A DNA stretch of 64,000 nt from Selenomonadales bacterium. Lineage in GTDB: Bacteria > Bacillota > Clostridia > Christensenellales > QALW01. The first letter of the stretch is position 1, and each line of letters opens with the position of its first letter. Both the position numbers and the translations under genes were made by a program. The DNA is taken from contig QALW01000003.1 in NCBI GenBank assembly GCA_003150515.1, positions 1-64,000 of the forward strand, read 5' to 3'. Of the stretch, positions 17,895 through 27,770 are shown in pieces. A model generated the notes under the pieces. The model had not been told where the DNA came from and did not search any database. It saw only the letters and a program-made list of their open reading frames with translations.

Positions 17895-19630
17895 GTTTCC
17901 TTTTTTGCAAGTTCGTCCAAAGGGATAAAGCCGATGCCGTCATATTCGATGTGGATGTTCTGTCTGCGCTTGCCGCTGGACTTGTCGGGTGCTTCCACAT
18001 AGATTGCCTTTATCAGCTCTCGCAGCATACACGGGTCGATTTCTTCGATGTCCACGTATTTGTCTGCCGTTCGGATGAACCTCTCAATATTTTCGTTCTG
18101 TCTTTCCTGTACTTCAATTTCCTGCTTAAGTGTAATAACCTCTGCTTCAAGCTGTTTCTGTTCCGCTTCATAGTTTTGGCTCATCAGCTCAAATCTCTCA
18201 TCATTCAGCTTGCCCTTGGCGTTGTCCTCATAAATCTTGATGAACAACCTTTTCAGTTCCATAATTCGGCGCTCATTGCGTTCAAGCTGCTTTCGGCTGC
18301 TTTGAAGCTTTTCTGCCGACTCCAACTGGAGCTGATTCTCCATTACCGAAATGAAATGCTGACGGTATCTGAGAATATATCCCATCACCAACTGAATGTG
18401 CCTCAGCACCATATGCTCCAAAACCGACTCGCGGATGAAGTGCGTGCCACACTTGTCCTTGTGCTTCCAATGAAGCGAACAATCGAAGAATGCCCCTTCA
18501 CGTTTGCCGTTGTTAGTGGCACCGTAATACAGCTTCTCACAGCAATCAGCACAGTACATCAAACCGGAAAAGGTGCTTGTACATCCCGACTTGGTTTTGC
18601 GCTGTCGCTGTCCTCTGATGATCTGAACCTTATCGAAAATATCTTTCTCGATAATTGCTTCGTGTGCATCCTCAAACACCGCTTGCTTTTCAAGGGGATT
18701 ATCTCGCTGCTTCTTGTCCCAGATGGAATTGGTATAGGTCTTGAAGTTGACTGTACAGCCTGTGTACTCCCTGCGTTCCAAGATATGAACAACGGTGCTG
18801 GCGTTCCATCCGTAAGGGTTTTCGGGTGCGGTATTCGGACTCTTGATACCCACGCTGTCTTTATAGGCTGTCGGTGTCAGCACGCCATCAGCTTTGAGCT
18901 GATTGGCGATTTGCTACGGTCCTCGTCCGATCATACACATATCAAAGATTCGTTTAACGACGGATGCCGCTTCGGGGTCTATCAGCCAAGTCTGCGGATT
19001 CTCTTTGTCCTTTACATAGCCATACGGAACATTGGTGGTCAGCGGTACGCCACGCTCACCCTTTGCCTTTTGCACGGCTCGGATTTTGCGACTGGTGTCT
19101 TTGGCGAAAAACTCGTTGAACCAGTTTTTGATACCCGCCATATCGCACTCGGTGCTGTTCATATCAATGGAATCGAAGTGGTCATTGATGGCGATATATC
19201 GAACATTACTTTTCGGAAATACGATGTTGATATACAAACTGGTCATCGCAGAGTTTCGTCCCAGTCTTGAAAGGTCTTTGGTGATGATGGTGCCGACACG
19301 ACCCATCTTGACCTCCGCAAGCATTCGCTGAAAATCTGGTCTGTTGTCAAAGTCAACACCGCTGTAACCGTCATCCACAAAAAACGTGGGATTCGGGAAA
19401 TGATTCTGTTTTGCATATTAAAGCAGGATCATTTTTTGCGTCTGTATCGAATTCGACTCGTCAGTTTTTTCGCCGTTTTTGTTTTCCTTCATATCCTCCA
19501 CGGACAAGCGGCAGTAGAGGGCGGTAATTTTATCTGTTGCTCCTAACAATTCTGTTTCCTCCTTACTCGGAGCAACTGTCAGTACAGGATTGGCTGTCTC
19601 TATTATATCTAAATTCCGAATATCTGCCAT
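17888..19630 (-). pseudogene. tnpX: Large serine recombinase (TnpX type), two in-frame stops
   Basis: About 580 codons. The resolvase domain opens with ALYCRLSVED, where Ser is the nucleophile. It continues with FFVDDGYSGVDFDNRPDFQR and KDLSRLGRN, then the recombinase domain, a zinc-ribbon region (GLMYCADC), a coiled coil and a DUF4368-type tail. Two stops interrupt one continuous frame. A TAA at 19418-19420 falls where Gln would fit (MILL-stop-YAKQN). A TAG at 18914-18916 falls where Ser would fit (GRGP-stop-QIANQL). Both look like single substitutions, since the flanking protein is uninterrupted and in frame. Because TAA and TAG are both present, a changed genetic code is not a good explanation. 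Confidence 0.88.
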
Positions 19631-19976
19631 TGATGTCCCCCTAACTCGTTTGTAAATTTTCTCAATGAGATGCGTTCAAGCTTTTTGATAAAGCTGACCT
19701 CGCCCTCATAACTGCCGGTGACGGTGTAGATCGTTCCGCTGATTTTCTCGGTAATCGTCAGTTCGGGAATCCAGTACGCTGAGATGTTTTTGGTGTGGAT
19801 ATTGCCGTTCTCATCAAAGAAAATCTCACGCAGCACCTTGTCCTCTGTCAGAGATTCGTGCTTCAAATACGGGTCGGGTTCGGAGAAGCAAACATCGCCC
19901 TCAGATGCGGATAAGGACTGAGGAATTTTTTTAGCTCCGTTGGTGTCATATCAATAGCTCTCTTTTGTTCGTTCAT
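19609..19976 (-). pseudogene. TnpW-like transposon protein, frameshifted
   Basis: The C-terminal part (19609 to about 19925) contains ITEKISGTIYTVTGSYEG and KLERISLRKFTNEL, the pattern of transposon-encoded TnpW-type proteins. ATG 19976 follows AAAGGA and begins MNEQKRAIDMTPTELKK, but after a run of seven A (plus-strand T run 19926-19932) the frame is lost. Adding one base to the run gives ELKKIPQSLSASEGDV and joins the two parts. The recombinase start at 19630 overlaps its 3' end. Function is unknown. Confidence 0.7.
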
Positions 19977-20068
19977 ATTGAAAATCCTTTCTTCTGTTTG
20001 TTGTCGATAAAGTGCTAACTCGGCACTTTATCGGAAGTGAATCGAATTGAAGGGAATGAAAAGAAACG

Positions 20069-21658
20069 TCAGCGCTGCTGTTCGTGTTTTCTCTCCCGTC
20101 TGTCGCCCAAGGTCTGTTCGATATTGTGGCGAATGGTATCAAGCCGCTGTGCTTCTTCTCCGGCTGTCTGATACTGATTGTAAAGCTCATTTTTCTCTTT
20201 GATGAGCTTTTCCACCTTTGTCTGCAATGCCTTATGGGTCGGCAGCTTCTTCAAGCCCTTGGAATCAAAATACCGTTTGGCGGCATTCAAAATGATGAAG
20301 TCGCTTTCGTTCTCGTCACGATATTTCTGACGGACTTTTTCATTTTTGCAGGCTTTCAGACCGTCAAGCACATACTTGGTTTTGTAGTAATTCAGCACGT
20401 TGTTGCGAAGTTCTTTTTTCTCCTTGATGGCGGCGTCGATGGCTTTCATTCTTGTGCGAATGTCATCGACCTTGGCACGGGCAGCCTCACAAGCGGCATC
20501 CAGTTCTTCGGGTGAGTTAAAGCCCATCTCTTGATACAGAAGATACGACTTGCTCATATTTTTGAGATTGTGGGTCTTTGCCCAATTCTCATAACCCCTG
20601 CCTTTTTCTTTCGCCACTTCCATATCCACCATATGACCGATGGCATTTTGCTGACGGATACGGTCTTGGATAGTGGGCGCAGAATGAACAAGAGGTGTTT
20701 TCGCTCGTACTCGTTTTGCGTTTCTGACGAAAACAGCGAACACCGCCGCTTTGTCAAAATCGTCACCAAGCTTTCGTGCCGTGACGGGTCTTGTTCTGTC
20801 TGGCGTGAGATAGGAAAGTCGCCCTCGGCTTTCCTTGACGGTGATACCACGGCGAAGGAGCTTTTCAGAGAAGTCCTCAAAGCTGATCGCATCGGAGAGT
20901 GCTGTGCGGATTTCTTCACGGAGCTTGTCTTTGTCGGTTTCAAACTTCATTTGCTTGACGGGCAAGCCTTGTTCGGCGAGAACGGCGTTTTCTTCGTCCA
21001 GGGCAAGCTGTCCTTTTTTCTTCGCCCAATACTCACGCTCGGTAACTCGGTTACGGCTTCCGTTCAGCAGATCAATTTGGTATAGCCTCGCATCGTGGCA
21101 CATCTCCATAACCTCGGAACGAAAGTATTCCATAGCGGCGGTTGTGCATCAGTGCTTCATCCCCGGCTGTGTATTGCAGGGTCTGTCCATATACGGCATA
21201 AACGGAACCTCTGCAATTCGCAGAGAATTGATAACGATGTGTACGTGAACGTTACCGCTGCCGTTGTGCCCGTCGGGGTGGGTGCAGACGATTGCTTGAT
21301 GACCGGGAAAGTGTTCTTTACAGAAATTTTCGCCAAGTGTCTGTGCCATATCTATGGTCAAGCCGTGGTCGGGTACGTCCTTTGGGTCAAAGCTGATGAT
21401 GTAGTGATGGCTTTTGACATCCTCCCGTTTTTGATTTTTGCCGTAACGCAGATTGGCTCGCAAACAGGAAATTGCAAAATCCTCCTCGCCGCAGTTGAGT
21501 GTTGAAATACGATAATCCTCTCTTGGAATGAGTCTGCCGTTTTCATCCAAGGTCGGTTTCATCGTAAACTCGTCGTGTTCAAAAGTGAGATATGCTTCGG
21601 CGGCAGAGTAGTCGGCGTTCTTAGAGCTGATATGCTTGAATGTCGCCAATCGCATCAC
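20069..21658 (-). pseudogene. Relaxase (MobA/VirD2-type), one in-frame stop
   Basis: About 529 codons of a mobilization relaxase that would nick oriT and pilot the strand. The N-terminal domain carries the HUH pair in GNVHVHIVIN and a conserved IDMAQTLGENFC segment. The C-terminal half is helical and rich in Lys/Glu. A TGA at 21149-21151 splits it where Arg would fit (GMKH-stop-CTTAAMEYF), consistent with a CGA to TGA change. The N-terminal fragment keeps the catalytic motif but lacks the long C-terminal region. The start overlaps the end of mobC by 38 nt. Confidence 0.85.
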
Positions 21659-22018
21659 CTACCTTTTTCATCACTTCAAATTTCAACGTAGCAAGTTCTG
21701 TTGCGGCATCCTTCAGCTCCTTTGCCATTGACGGATAAGGCGAGCGCCACTCGTTGAGGTGTCGGGCAATCTGATTGAGATTGTTGCCGATCCTTGCGTA
21801 TTCGGCGGTCAGCTTTCCGATGGCAGACAACAGCTCGTCATTGATAACGGATGCCACGACAACCGGACGGATGGTAGCACCGGAGATTGCTTCACGAATA
21901 AACTCCGATTGGTTCATATCGTAAACTTCTAATTGCCGCATAAACTCGGCGTGTTCTTCATCGTCCAAGCGGGTTTTACAATGTTGGTGCGTTTCGGGGT
22001 ATTGTAGGTTTTGGGCAT
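21621..22018 (-). pseudogene. MobC-type relaxosome protein, frameshifted
   Basis: ATG 22018 lies 9 nt after AGGAGG and begins MPKTYNTPKRTNIVK. The rest (TRLDDEEHAEFMRQLEVYDM, IGNNLNQIARHLNE, LKFEVMKKVGDAIGDIQ) is in another frame. It matches the MobC family, which helps the relaxase at oriT. The break is at a four-A run (plus-strand T run 21974-21977); five A would restore KTRLDDE. A longer frame starting at 22127 is an artefact of reading through the leader. Confidence 0.82.
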
Positions 22019-22096
22019 TCGGTTCCTCCTTTGATTTTGTAAAAATAAAAATCGGCGTAAGCAGTATCGCTTCCGTGTAACGGAACATAGCAGGGT

Positions 22097-22116
22097 TTGG
22101 GGAAGGCACTCCCCAA
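22097..22116. other. Candidate origin of transfer
   Basis: TTGGGGA and TCCCCAA form a 7 bp inverted repeat around a 6-nt loop, 79 nt upstream of the mobC start. This is the usual place for oriT in small mobilization modules. The nick site cannot be assigned from sequence. Confidence 0.4.
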
Positions 22117-22400
22117 CAAGATTCCAAGTGGGCAAAATGAGCGAGCAGCGAAATTTGGACCCTTGGTAGAATCTTGCTCTACGCTACCCAGCTCTTTCGT
22201 TTTTTGCGTTTTTGCCAAAGTGCCAACTTGACACTTTGACGTGCTTTGTGTTTTGCCGTTCTACCCGAATGTCGTTCCTGCCCGAGAATCTCACTCCGGC
22301 GTTGCTTCGCTCATATCATCGCAAAGTCATATCCCATTCAGACGGTCATTCAATTTTAAGGATGTACGAACCGGCTGAATGTTTTGGAGAAAATAAAAAA

Positions 22401-22473
22401 GCCGATTACACAGAGCACCAAAAATCGGCGGGAGCATCGCTCTCGCTTCAAAATGATGTTCTATGTAATCGGC
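22401..22473. repeat. Inverted repeat upstream of the mob genes
   Basis: GCCGATTACACAGAGCA near 22401 pairs with TGTTCTATGTAATCGGC ending at 22473, with two mismatches. The interval also holds GGAGCATCGCTCTC. Function unknown. The rest of 22120-22790 shows no supportable gene. Confidence 0.6.
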
Positions 22474-22792
22474 TCTGAAAATCAAAGTCGGGTTCTGCTT
22501 CTTCCTGTCCCCGCCAGCAGAACCAAATGCGTGGTGGAACAGATCGGTATCTTTTCGGAGAACCGAATACGGTCGGTCAAGCCCAACAACTTCTCAATAT
22601 GGTCGAACAGTTTATTCAGTTGTTTATGTAGTGGAGAACCGCTGTGCCATTATTATACGGATATATGGCTAATCGGTCAAGCTTGTAAGTCCTCTCACTG
22701 TATTCGGAATTATAGAAGCCGAAAATCAACGGATACAGAAAAAGTTTCCTATATTTATTAGGACATTTGAAAGAGAAAAATCAACGGGCAAA

Positions 22793-23060
22793 AATCCGTG
22801 CCAATGTGGCACGAAATATATCCCAAAAAATTCCGTCCAACTTGGGCAGAATTTTCAGAAGTGACTTCCCGACAAGTTGGCGAGAAGTTTGAAACAGACT
22901 TCCGACCAACTTAGTCGGAAGTGCAAAAGTTAACTTCTGTCCAACGTGGACAGAAGTCCGAAATCCAACTTCGACACAACCTGTGTCGAAGTCAAAACCA
23001 CTTCTATGCAATCTGCGTAGAAGTCCGAAGAAGCAACTTGTACACAATGTGTGTAGAAGT
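22793..23060. repeat. Array of eight 25-nt hairpins at 32-36 nt period
   Basis: Units start at 22793, 22829, 22864, 22898, 22933, 22968, 23000 and 23036. Each is two 10-nt arms around a 5-nt AANNT centre. The later units share outer arms ACTTC/GAAGT, while the inner five pairs differ between units yet stay complementary (for example TGTCC/GGACA, GACAC/GTGTC, TATGC/GCGTA). The first two units are more degenerate. Spacers are 7-11 nt and AT-rich. The pattern shows selection on a folded or dyad-symmetric form, not on a fixed sequence. Confidence 0.88.
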
Positions 23061-23166
23061 TTAAAACGAACACATTCTCATTTTTGAGAAGAGGGTGTAA
23101 TGTTTTTGCTGAAAGCATCACGCTTTTTGTTGACTATTATCATAAAACAATTGTAAATATTTTTGA

Positions 23167-23186
23167 AATATACTTTCGAGTATATT
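23167..23186. promoter_or_regulatory. Candidate AbiEi operator
   Basis: AATATACT and AGTATATT form a perfect 8 bp inverted repeat around TTCG and overlap the -35 element of the cargo promoter. AbiEi antitoxins are known to repress their own promoter by binding inverted repeats, so this is the natural operator candidate. Confidence 0.6.
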
Positions 23187-23213
23187 GACTTTCATCGTAA
23201 TTAAGAGTATAAT
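23185..23213 (+). promoter_or_regulatory. Promoter of the abiE genes
   Basis: TTGACT (23185-23190) and a perfect TATAAT (23208-23213) at 17-nt spacing, 33 nt before abiEi. It is the best consensus promoter in the element. Confidence 0.8.
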
Positions 23214-23245
23214 ATTATCGAGTAATTCTAAAACGAGGTGAGTGC

Positions 23246-23839
23246 ATGGATTATATAACCGAACTTACCGCCATTGCTTCTGAACACGGCGGTATCATAG
23301 AAGCTAAAATTGCAGCACAGCGCGGTATCTCCAAAGCCATGCTCTACAAGCTGTGCAAAGAAGATAAAATCCACAGAATCGTAAAAGGACAGTATATCCT
23401 TCCCGACGATATGCAGGACGAACTGCTGTCCATTAGCAAGCGTTCCGATAAAATTATTTTTTCTCACGAAACGGCGTTGTTCCTGCACGGGATTTCCGAC
23501 AGAACACCGTTTGAACATACCGTCACAGCTCCGTCCGGTTGTATTCCGTCTGCCGCAATCAAATCCGAATGCAAGGTATATTACATCAAACCGGAGTTGT
23601 TTGAGCTTGGCAAAACGACGCTGATAACGCCTGCGGGCAACGAAGTGCAAGCATATGATCTGGAACGCACGATCTGTGACGTTATCCGCAGCCGTAACAA
23701 ATTGGGAACAGAAACTTTTTTAGCTGCCCTCAAAATGTACGCGGCAAGCCCGAAGAAGAATCTAAACAAGTTAAACACCTATGCAAAGCAAATGCGCGTG
23801 GAAAAGGTGTTGCGTCAGTATTTGGAGGTGCTCCTGTGA
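23246..23839 (+). CDS. abiEi: AbiEi-type antitoxin
   Basis: A 197-residue protein of the AbiEi family, the antitoxin and repressor of the type IV AbiE abortive-infection system. Residues 1-50 form a winged helix-turn-helix (IIEAKIAAQRGISKAMLYKL, GQYILPDDM). The C-terminal domain contains SHETALFLHGISDRTP and YDLERTICDVIR. The start overlaps nothing; a GAGGTGAG site lies just upstream. Its last codons overlap the toxin start (GTGA). The gene is intact, unlike the mobility genes beside it. Confidence 0.88.
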   Translation: MDYITELTAIASEHGGIIEAKIAAQRGISKAMLYKLCKEDKIHRIVKGQYILPDDMQDELLSISKRSDKIIFSHETALFLHGISDRTPFEHTVTAPSGCIPSAAIKSECKVYYIKPELFELGKTTLITPAGNEVQAYDLERTICDVIRSRNKLGTETFLAALKMYAASPKKNLNKLNTYAKQMRVEKVLRQYLEVLL

Positions 23840-24660
23840 GTAAAGCAATGAGCCTTAAGGCAAAAATCCGCAATATTGCAAAACAGAAAAACATTCCCGC
23901 CCAGGTAATCCTGCAGAACTATATGTTTGAGCGCCTGCTCGTCCGTCTCTCTGCTTCCGAATATAAAGAGAAGTTTGTGCTGAAAGGCGGTATGCTTGTT
24001 GCTGCCATTGTCGGTCTCGATAACCGTGCAACGATGGATATGGACACCACATTAAAGAATCTTCCACTTACACCGGAAGCCATTCGCAGTGCATTGGAAG
24101 ATATTTGCGATATTCCATTCGACGATAGCGTGGTGTTTGAGGTCGGCACGATCTCTCCCATCCGCGAAGATGATATTTACGGCGGCTACCGCGTGATGAT
24201 GAACGCCAAGTTTGATACATTGCTCACACCGCTGAGCATTGATGTTTCCATGGGCGACGCTATCACACCCCATGCAATCCCATATCAGTTCTCGGAAATC
24301 TTTGACTATGAAAAATCCTACGAGCTGTGGGCGTACAACATCGAAACCGTTATGGCGGAAAAGGTGGAAACTATCCTTCGCCGCGGGGTGTTCAACACTC
24401 GTCCCAGAGATTTTTATGATGCCTACATACTGGCAACGACGCAGAGATTTGATAAGGCGGTATTCGCTGAAGCATTGACCGCAACAGCGGCACACAGAGG
24501 CACAGCCGAGCAGATCGCCGATGTACCGGGTATTCTGCATAATATCGAAACCAGTGCAGAACTTGAAACCATGTGGGATAAATACCGCAAGCAGTTTGCG
24601 TATGCTGAGAAGATTGAGTATGAGCAGATTATGGATGTGCTGAAAACACTAACTGCGTAA
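23836..24660 (+). CDS. abiEii: AbiEii-type nucleotidyltransferase toxin
   Basis: A 274-residue toxin of the AbiEii/AbiGii family, a DNA polymerase beta-like nucleotidyltransferase reported in other members to modify tRNA and stop growth. The family motif appears as FVLKGGMLVAAIVG followed by RATMDMDTTLKN (the DxD metal ligands), then SIDVSMGD and ETVMAEKVETILRRG. It starts at GTG 23836, overlapping the antitoxin stop by 4 nt, which implies translational coupling. Intact. Confidence 0.88.
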   Translation: MSKAMSLKAKIRNIAKQKNIPAQVILQNYMFERLLVRLSASEYKEKFVLKGGMLVAAIVGLDNRATMDMDTTLKNLPLTPEAIRSALEDICDIPFDDSVVFEVGTISPIREDDIYGGYRVMMNAKFDTLLTPLSIDVSMGDAITPHAIPYQFSEIFDYEKSYELWAYNIETVMAEKVETILRRGVFNTRPRDFYDAYILATTQRFDKAVFAEALTATAAHRGTAEQIADVPGILHNIETSAELETMWDKYRKQFAYAEKIEYEQIMDVLKTLTA

Positions 24661-24689
24661 TATGACTCACAAAACAAGGAGTTATTAAC

Positions 24690-27600
24690 ATGACAATGAT
24701 TACAGAACAAATCAAGAATTCTGCCAAAGAAAGATTAGCCGATTTGATTCAACGATATAATGCTACCACTCGCTTAGCTGATCACAGCGATGTTAGTGAA
24801 GAAACCATTCGCACATGGTTAAATGAATTTCTTCTGATTTTTGGGTGGGATGTCCAAAACACCACACAAGTTCTTCAGGAACATGTATTGCGCGGAATTC
24901 AGTATCAAAGATTACGCGAAATACATTCTCCTCATAGAAAGCCAGACTACACTCTGTTAAACGGCACAAATATAAAGACATTTTTAGATGCAAAATCTTT
25001 GGATGTTGATATTTTCACGGACAATGAAGCTGCGTATCAAATTCGCTCGTATGGATGGTCTGCGCAATCACCCTGTGCATTTGTTTCAAATTTTGAACAA
25101 CTTGTAATTTACGATACGCGTTTTGTCCCAAACCCCGAACAGCCTGCCGATGCAAGTGTTGTGCAAATACACATTGATGAATATCTTGATAAATTCGATA
25201 TCATAATTGATCATCTTTGGCACGATAAAATTTGCACTAATCGTCTGGAAGAATTGTACTCTACTACAGCTGTTGAAGGTAGAAACCGTGTTGATGCTCG
25301 GTTTATGGGTATTCTATCAGCTTTTAGGAAAGAACTTGCAACCAATCTGTATTGTAATAATGTAGAGCATATCTCAAACGATGACATCCTAAATTATTAC
25401 ACGCAGGTTATTTTGGATAGAATTGTATTCATTCGCGTATGTGAGTCTAAAGGGATTGAAGAGCAGGAAAAGTTAAAATCTTTTTCGCAGTCCGAAAATG
25501 GTTTTTGGGCGTCTTTCAAGCAGAGTTGCTATATGGAATTTTATAACCATTACGACGGCGCAATGTTTAGTCTTGATGCGGTATTTAATCAACTTGTTAT
25601 AGATGATGAGGTGTTAAACAATTTTATTGATAAGTTATACTATCCTTTCCCTTATCGTTTCGATGTAATTCCAGTTAAAGTAATTGCAAATATTTATGAG
25701 GAATTTCTTGGCAAACAACTTGTAATCAACGGCACCACTCTTGATGAAGTTACTAAAGAAGAATACATCAAAACAAACGGTGCAGTTGCGACTCCGGAAC
25801 ATATTGTGGAAATGATATGTAAGCAAACATTAGATTTGAATTATGTTTCCGGTGTGGATGATTTACTAAAAATTAAAGTGCTGGATCCTTGCTGTGGATC
25901 TGGTGTCTTTGTTGTGTCCTGTTACGAACATTTGGCAGCAAAAATGATCCAATTGCTTCAAAATAACGCAGCCGATAGAGAAGAGTTTTCTAATTACTTT
26001 TATCTGCGAGATGATCAATGGTACTTAACTGTAGAGGGTCGCCGTGCTATTGTTAAAAATTGTATTTTTGCCATTGATTGCGATGAAGCTGCCATTGAAG
26101 TTACAAAGATGTCTTTAGCACTGAAAATAGTAGATGGTAACGCTCCGCTCGCTTGGGAAGGCATCGGTGTATTTGGAGACAAGATTTTACGTGAAATTGC
26201 AGATAACATAAAACTTGGTAATACGCTTGTTAATGTTGATTCATCTTTACCAGCTCATTTAATCCCCGAAATAAAGCCTATGGACATACACACAGCTTTT
26301 AGTGATGTATTTAGAATTTATGGCGGATTTACATATGTAATTGGAAATCCGCCTTATGTAGAGACTAAGCACTATAAGGCAGCAAGCCCTTGTATGCACG
26401 CGTATTTGACTGAAAAATATACGACTTTTGAAGGCAAGGCAGATCTTGCAGTATTGTTCATTGAGAGATGCCTTGGTTTGTTAGCTGACAACGGCAAACT
26501 TGGTTTTATCATTCAGAGAAGATGGTTTAAAACGGACTATGGTAAGCCAACTCGTTCTCTGATAAATAATGGCAAGCATTTGCAAAAGTTGGTTGATTTT
26601 AAAGCTACAGACATATTCAAAGGACGTGTGGTATATCCGTCAATCATGATACTGACTAAACAGCCATGCGAAAATACAAAGTATTATTTCATGCCTTGTG
26701 AAGCCGCTATTATAAAGTCAAGATTTGAAAACAGTTCTTTTGACGGGACTTTTGAAGGGTGTTCTTTTGCCGATCTTCCTTTGTTAGAGGGAAATCAACC
26801 ATGGAATTTTGAAAGCTATAGTATTGTACAAATTGCGCAAAATCTATCCAGGAAATGGGGCACGTTTTCTGCCTATCCGAAGTTTAATATTAAAGACGGA
26901 ATACAGGTATTGTGGAAAAAAGTTTATCATCTAAAAGGTGTATCTTTCAATAATGGTATCGCTACAGGGCTTAATGGCTTTAATGAGGAAGTATCCGTTG
27001 AGGCGGATACTTTGCGTGCGGTCATTTACAATAAAGTTTTCTATCCGTTTAAAAAAGTTGAACCCGATGCATATGCGATTTTTCCATATGAAGGTGAAAG
27101 TACCACTACAATTTCATTTTGTGACTTGGAAAACCGTTATCCACTTCTGTATAACTACTTAAAGCAAAACGAAGATAGAGTAAAGAAACACAACAAGGAA
27201 TATCGGGAGGGGGATTTGTGGCATACATACACACGTGAACACAATCACTCTTTATACAGCGTTGACAAAATAATTATTCCAATGACTGCCAAAGATACAA
27301 TTGCCACATTTATCAAGGACAAAGGACTCTATATGGACAACTCAAATGTCTGGTTTGTTTATGTAGATGGAGCAACCGATTCGTTGATGAAAGCAATAAC
27401 ATGCGTTGTTAATTCGACAATATTCTCTGTTTTGAGTAAATCTGGAGCAAATCCGCAAGCAGGTGGATATTATAAATTTAACAAACAGTTTCTCGCTCCG
27501 ATTCCGTTCCCGTCATCCAAACTAAAAAATAACTCGCCAGTCGTCACTAAGCTTTCATCATTGTATGATGATATAGTTGAACTGCAACAACAGTATACTC

Positions 27601-27770
27601 GTTCTTCTCGTGCAGTCAGAGAAATGCTATCTCATACTCTAAAAGCCAAGTGGAATGAGCTTGATGAAATATGCTATGGTTTGTATGAGGTAAGCGAAAC
27701 GGAACGAGAACAAATAGCAGATATTGGCAGAACGACAGATAGAATAGAATTGTTAGATGGTGTGAACTGA
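24690..27770 (+). CDS. Nuclease-methyltransferase fusion (type IIG-like restriction enzyme)
   Basis: A 1026-residue protein. The N-terminal part carries a PD-(D/E)xK-like site: KPDYTLL near residue 85 and FLDAKS near residue 99. Residues about 330-600 are an N6-adenine methylase with motif I LDPCCGSGVF near 399 and motif IV GNPPYVET near 553, of the Eco57I class. The C-terminal 400 residues resemble the TaqI-like recognition domain (NKQFLAPIPFP). AAGGAG precedes ATG 24690. The stop overlaps the next start by 1 nt. A single-chain cutter-modifier is the best reading; a BREX PglX-like protein is an alternative, but no other BREX gene is present. Confidence 0.82.
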   Translation: MTMITEQIKNSAKERLADLIQRYNATTRLADHSDVSEETIRTWLNEFLLIFGWDVQNTTQVLQEHVLRGIQYQRLREIHSPHRKPDYTLLNGTNIKTFLDAKSLDVDIFTDNEAAYQIRSYGWSAQSPCAFVSNFEQLVIYDTRFVPNPEQPADASVVQIHIDEYLDKFDIIIDHLWHDKICTNRLEELYSTTAVEGRNRVDARFMGILSAFRKELATNLYCNNVEHISNDDILNYYTQVILDRIVFIRVCESKGIEEQEKLKSFSQSENGFWASFKQSCYMEFYNHYDGAMFSLDAVFNQLVIDDEVLNNFIDKLYYPFPYRFDVIPVKVIANIYEEFLGKQLVINGTTLDEVTKEEYIKTNGAVATPEHIVEMICKQTLDLNYVSGVDDLLKIKVLDPCCGSGVFVVSCYEHLAAKMIQLLQNNAADREEFSNYFYLRDDQWYLTVEGRRAIVKNCIFAIDCDEAAIEVTKMSLALKIVDGNAPLAWEGIGVFGDKILREIADNIKLGNTLVNVDSSLPAHLIPEIKPMDIHTAFSDVFRIYGGFTYVIGNPPYVETKHYKAASPCMHAYLTEKYTTFEGKADLAVLFIERCLGLLADNGKLGFIIQRRWFKTDYGKPTRSLINNGKHLQKLVDFKATDIFKGRVVYPSIMILTKQPCENTKYYFMPCEAAIIKSRFENSSFDGTFEGCSFADLPLLEGNQPWNFESYSIVQIAQNLSRKWGTFSAYPKFNIKDGIQVLWKKVYHLKGVSFNNGIATGLNGFNEEVSVEADTLRAVIYNKVFYPFKKVEPDAYAIFPYEGESTTTISFCDLENRYPLLYNYLKQNEDRVKKHNKEYREGDLWHTYTREHNHSLYSVDKIIIPMTAKDTIATFIKDKGLYMDNSNVWFVYVDGATDSLMKAITCVVNSTIFSVLSKSGANPQAGGYYKFNKQFLAPIPFPSSKLKNNSPVVTKLSSLYDDIVELQQQYTRSSRAVREMLSHTLKAKWNELDEICYGLYEVSETEREQIADIGRTTDRIELLDGVN

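Noticed and set aside
17951..19270. A 439-codon plus-strand frame
   Set aside because: It is antisense to the recombinase pseudogene, whose minus-strand protein matches a known family.
18914..21151. Stop-codon reassignment to explain the in-frame stops
   Set aside because: TAA, TAG and TGA are all used as interruptions, and all three also end intact host genes here.
22781..23047. An 88-codon minus-strand frame across the hairpin array
   Set aside because: It merely translates the repeats, has no ribosome site, and its sequence varies with the hairpin arms.
22793..23060. CRISPR array
   Set aside because: No fixed direct repeat with unrelated spacers; the units are variable dyads and no cas gene is near.
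22793..23060. Integron attC sites
   Set aside because: No gene cassettes between units and no integrase; the unit is too short and lacks attC boxes.
24690..24710. The opening MTMITE resembles the start of lacZ in cloning vectors
   Set aside because: Codons differ and the following sequence is an ordinary restriction-methylase; chance similarity.
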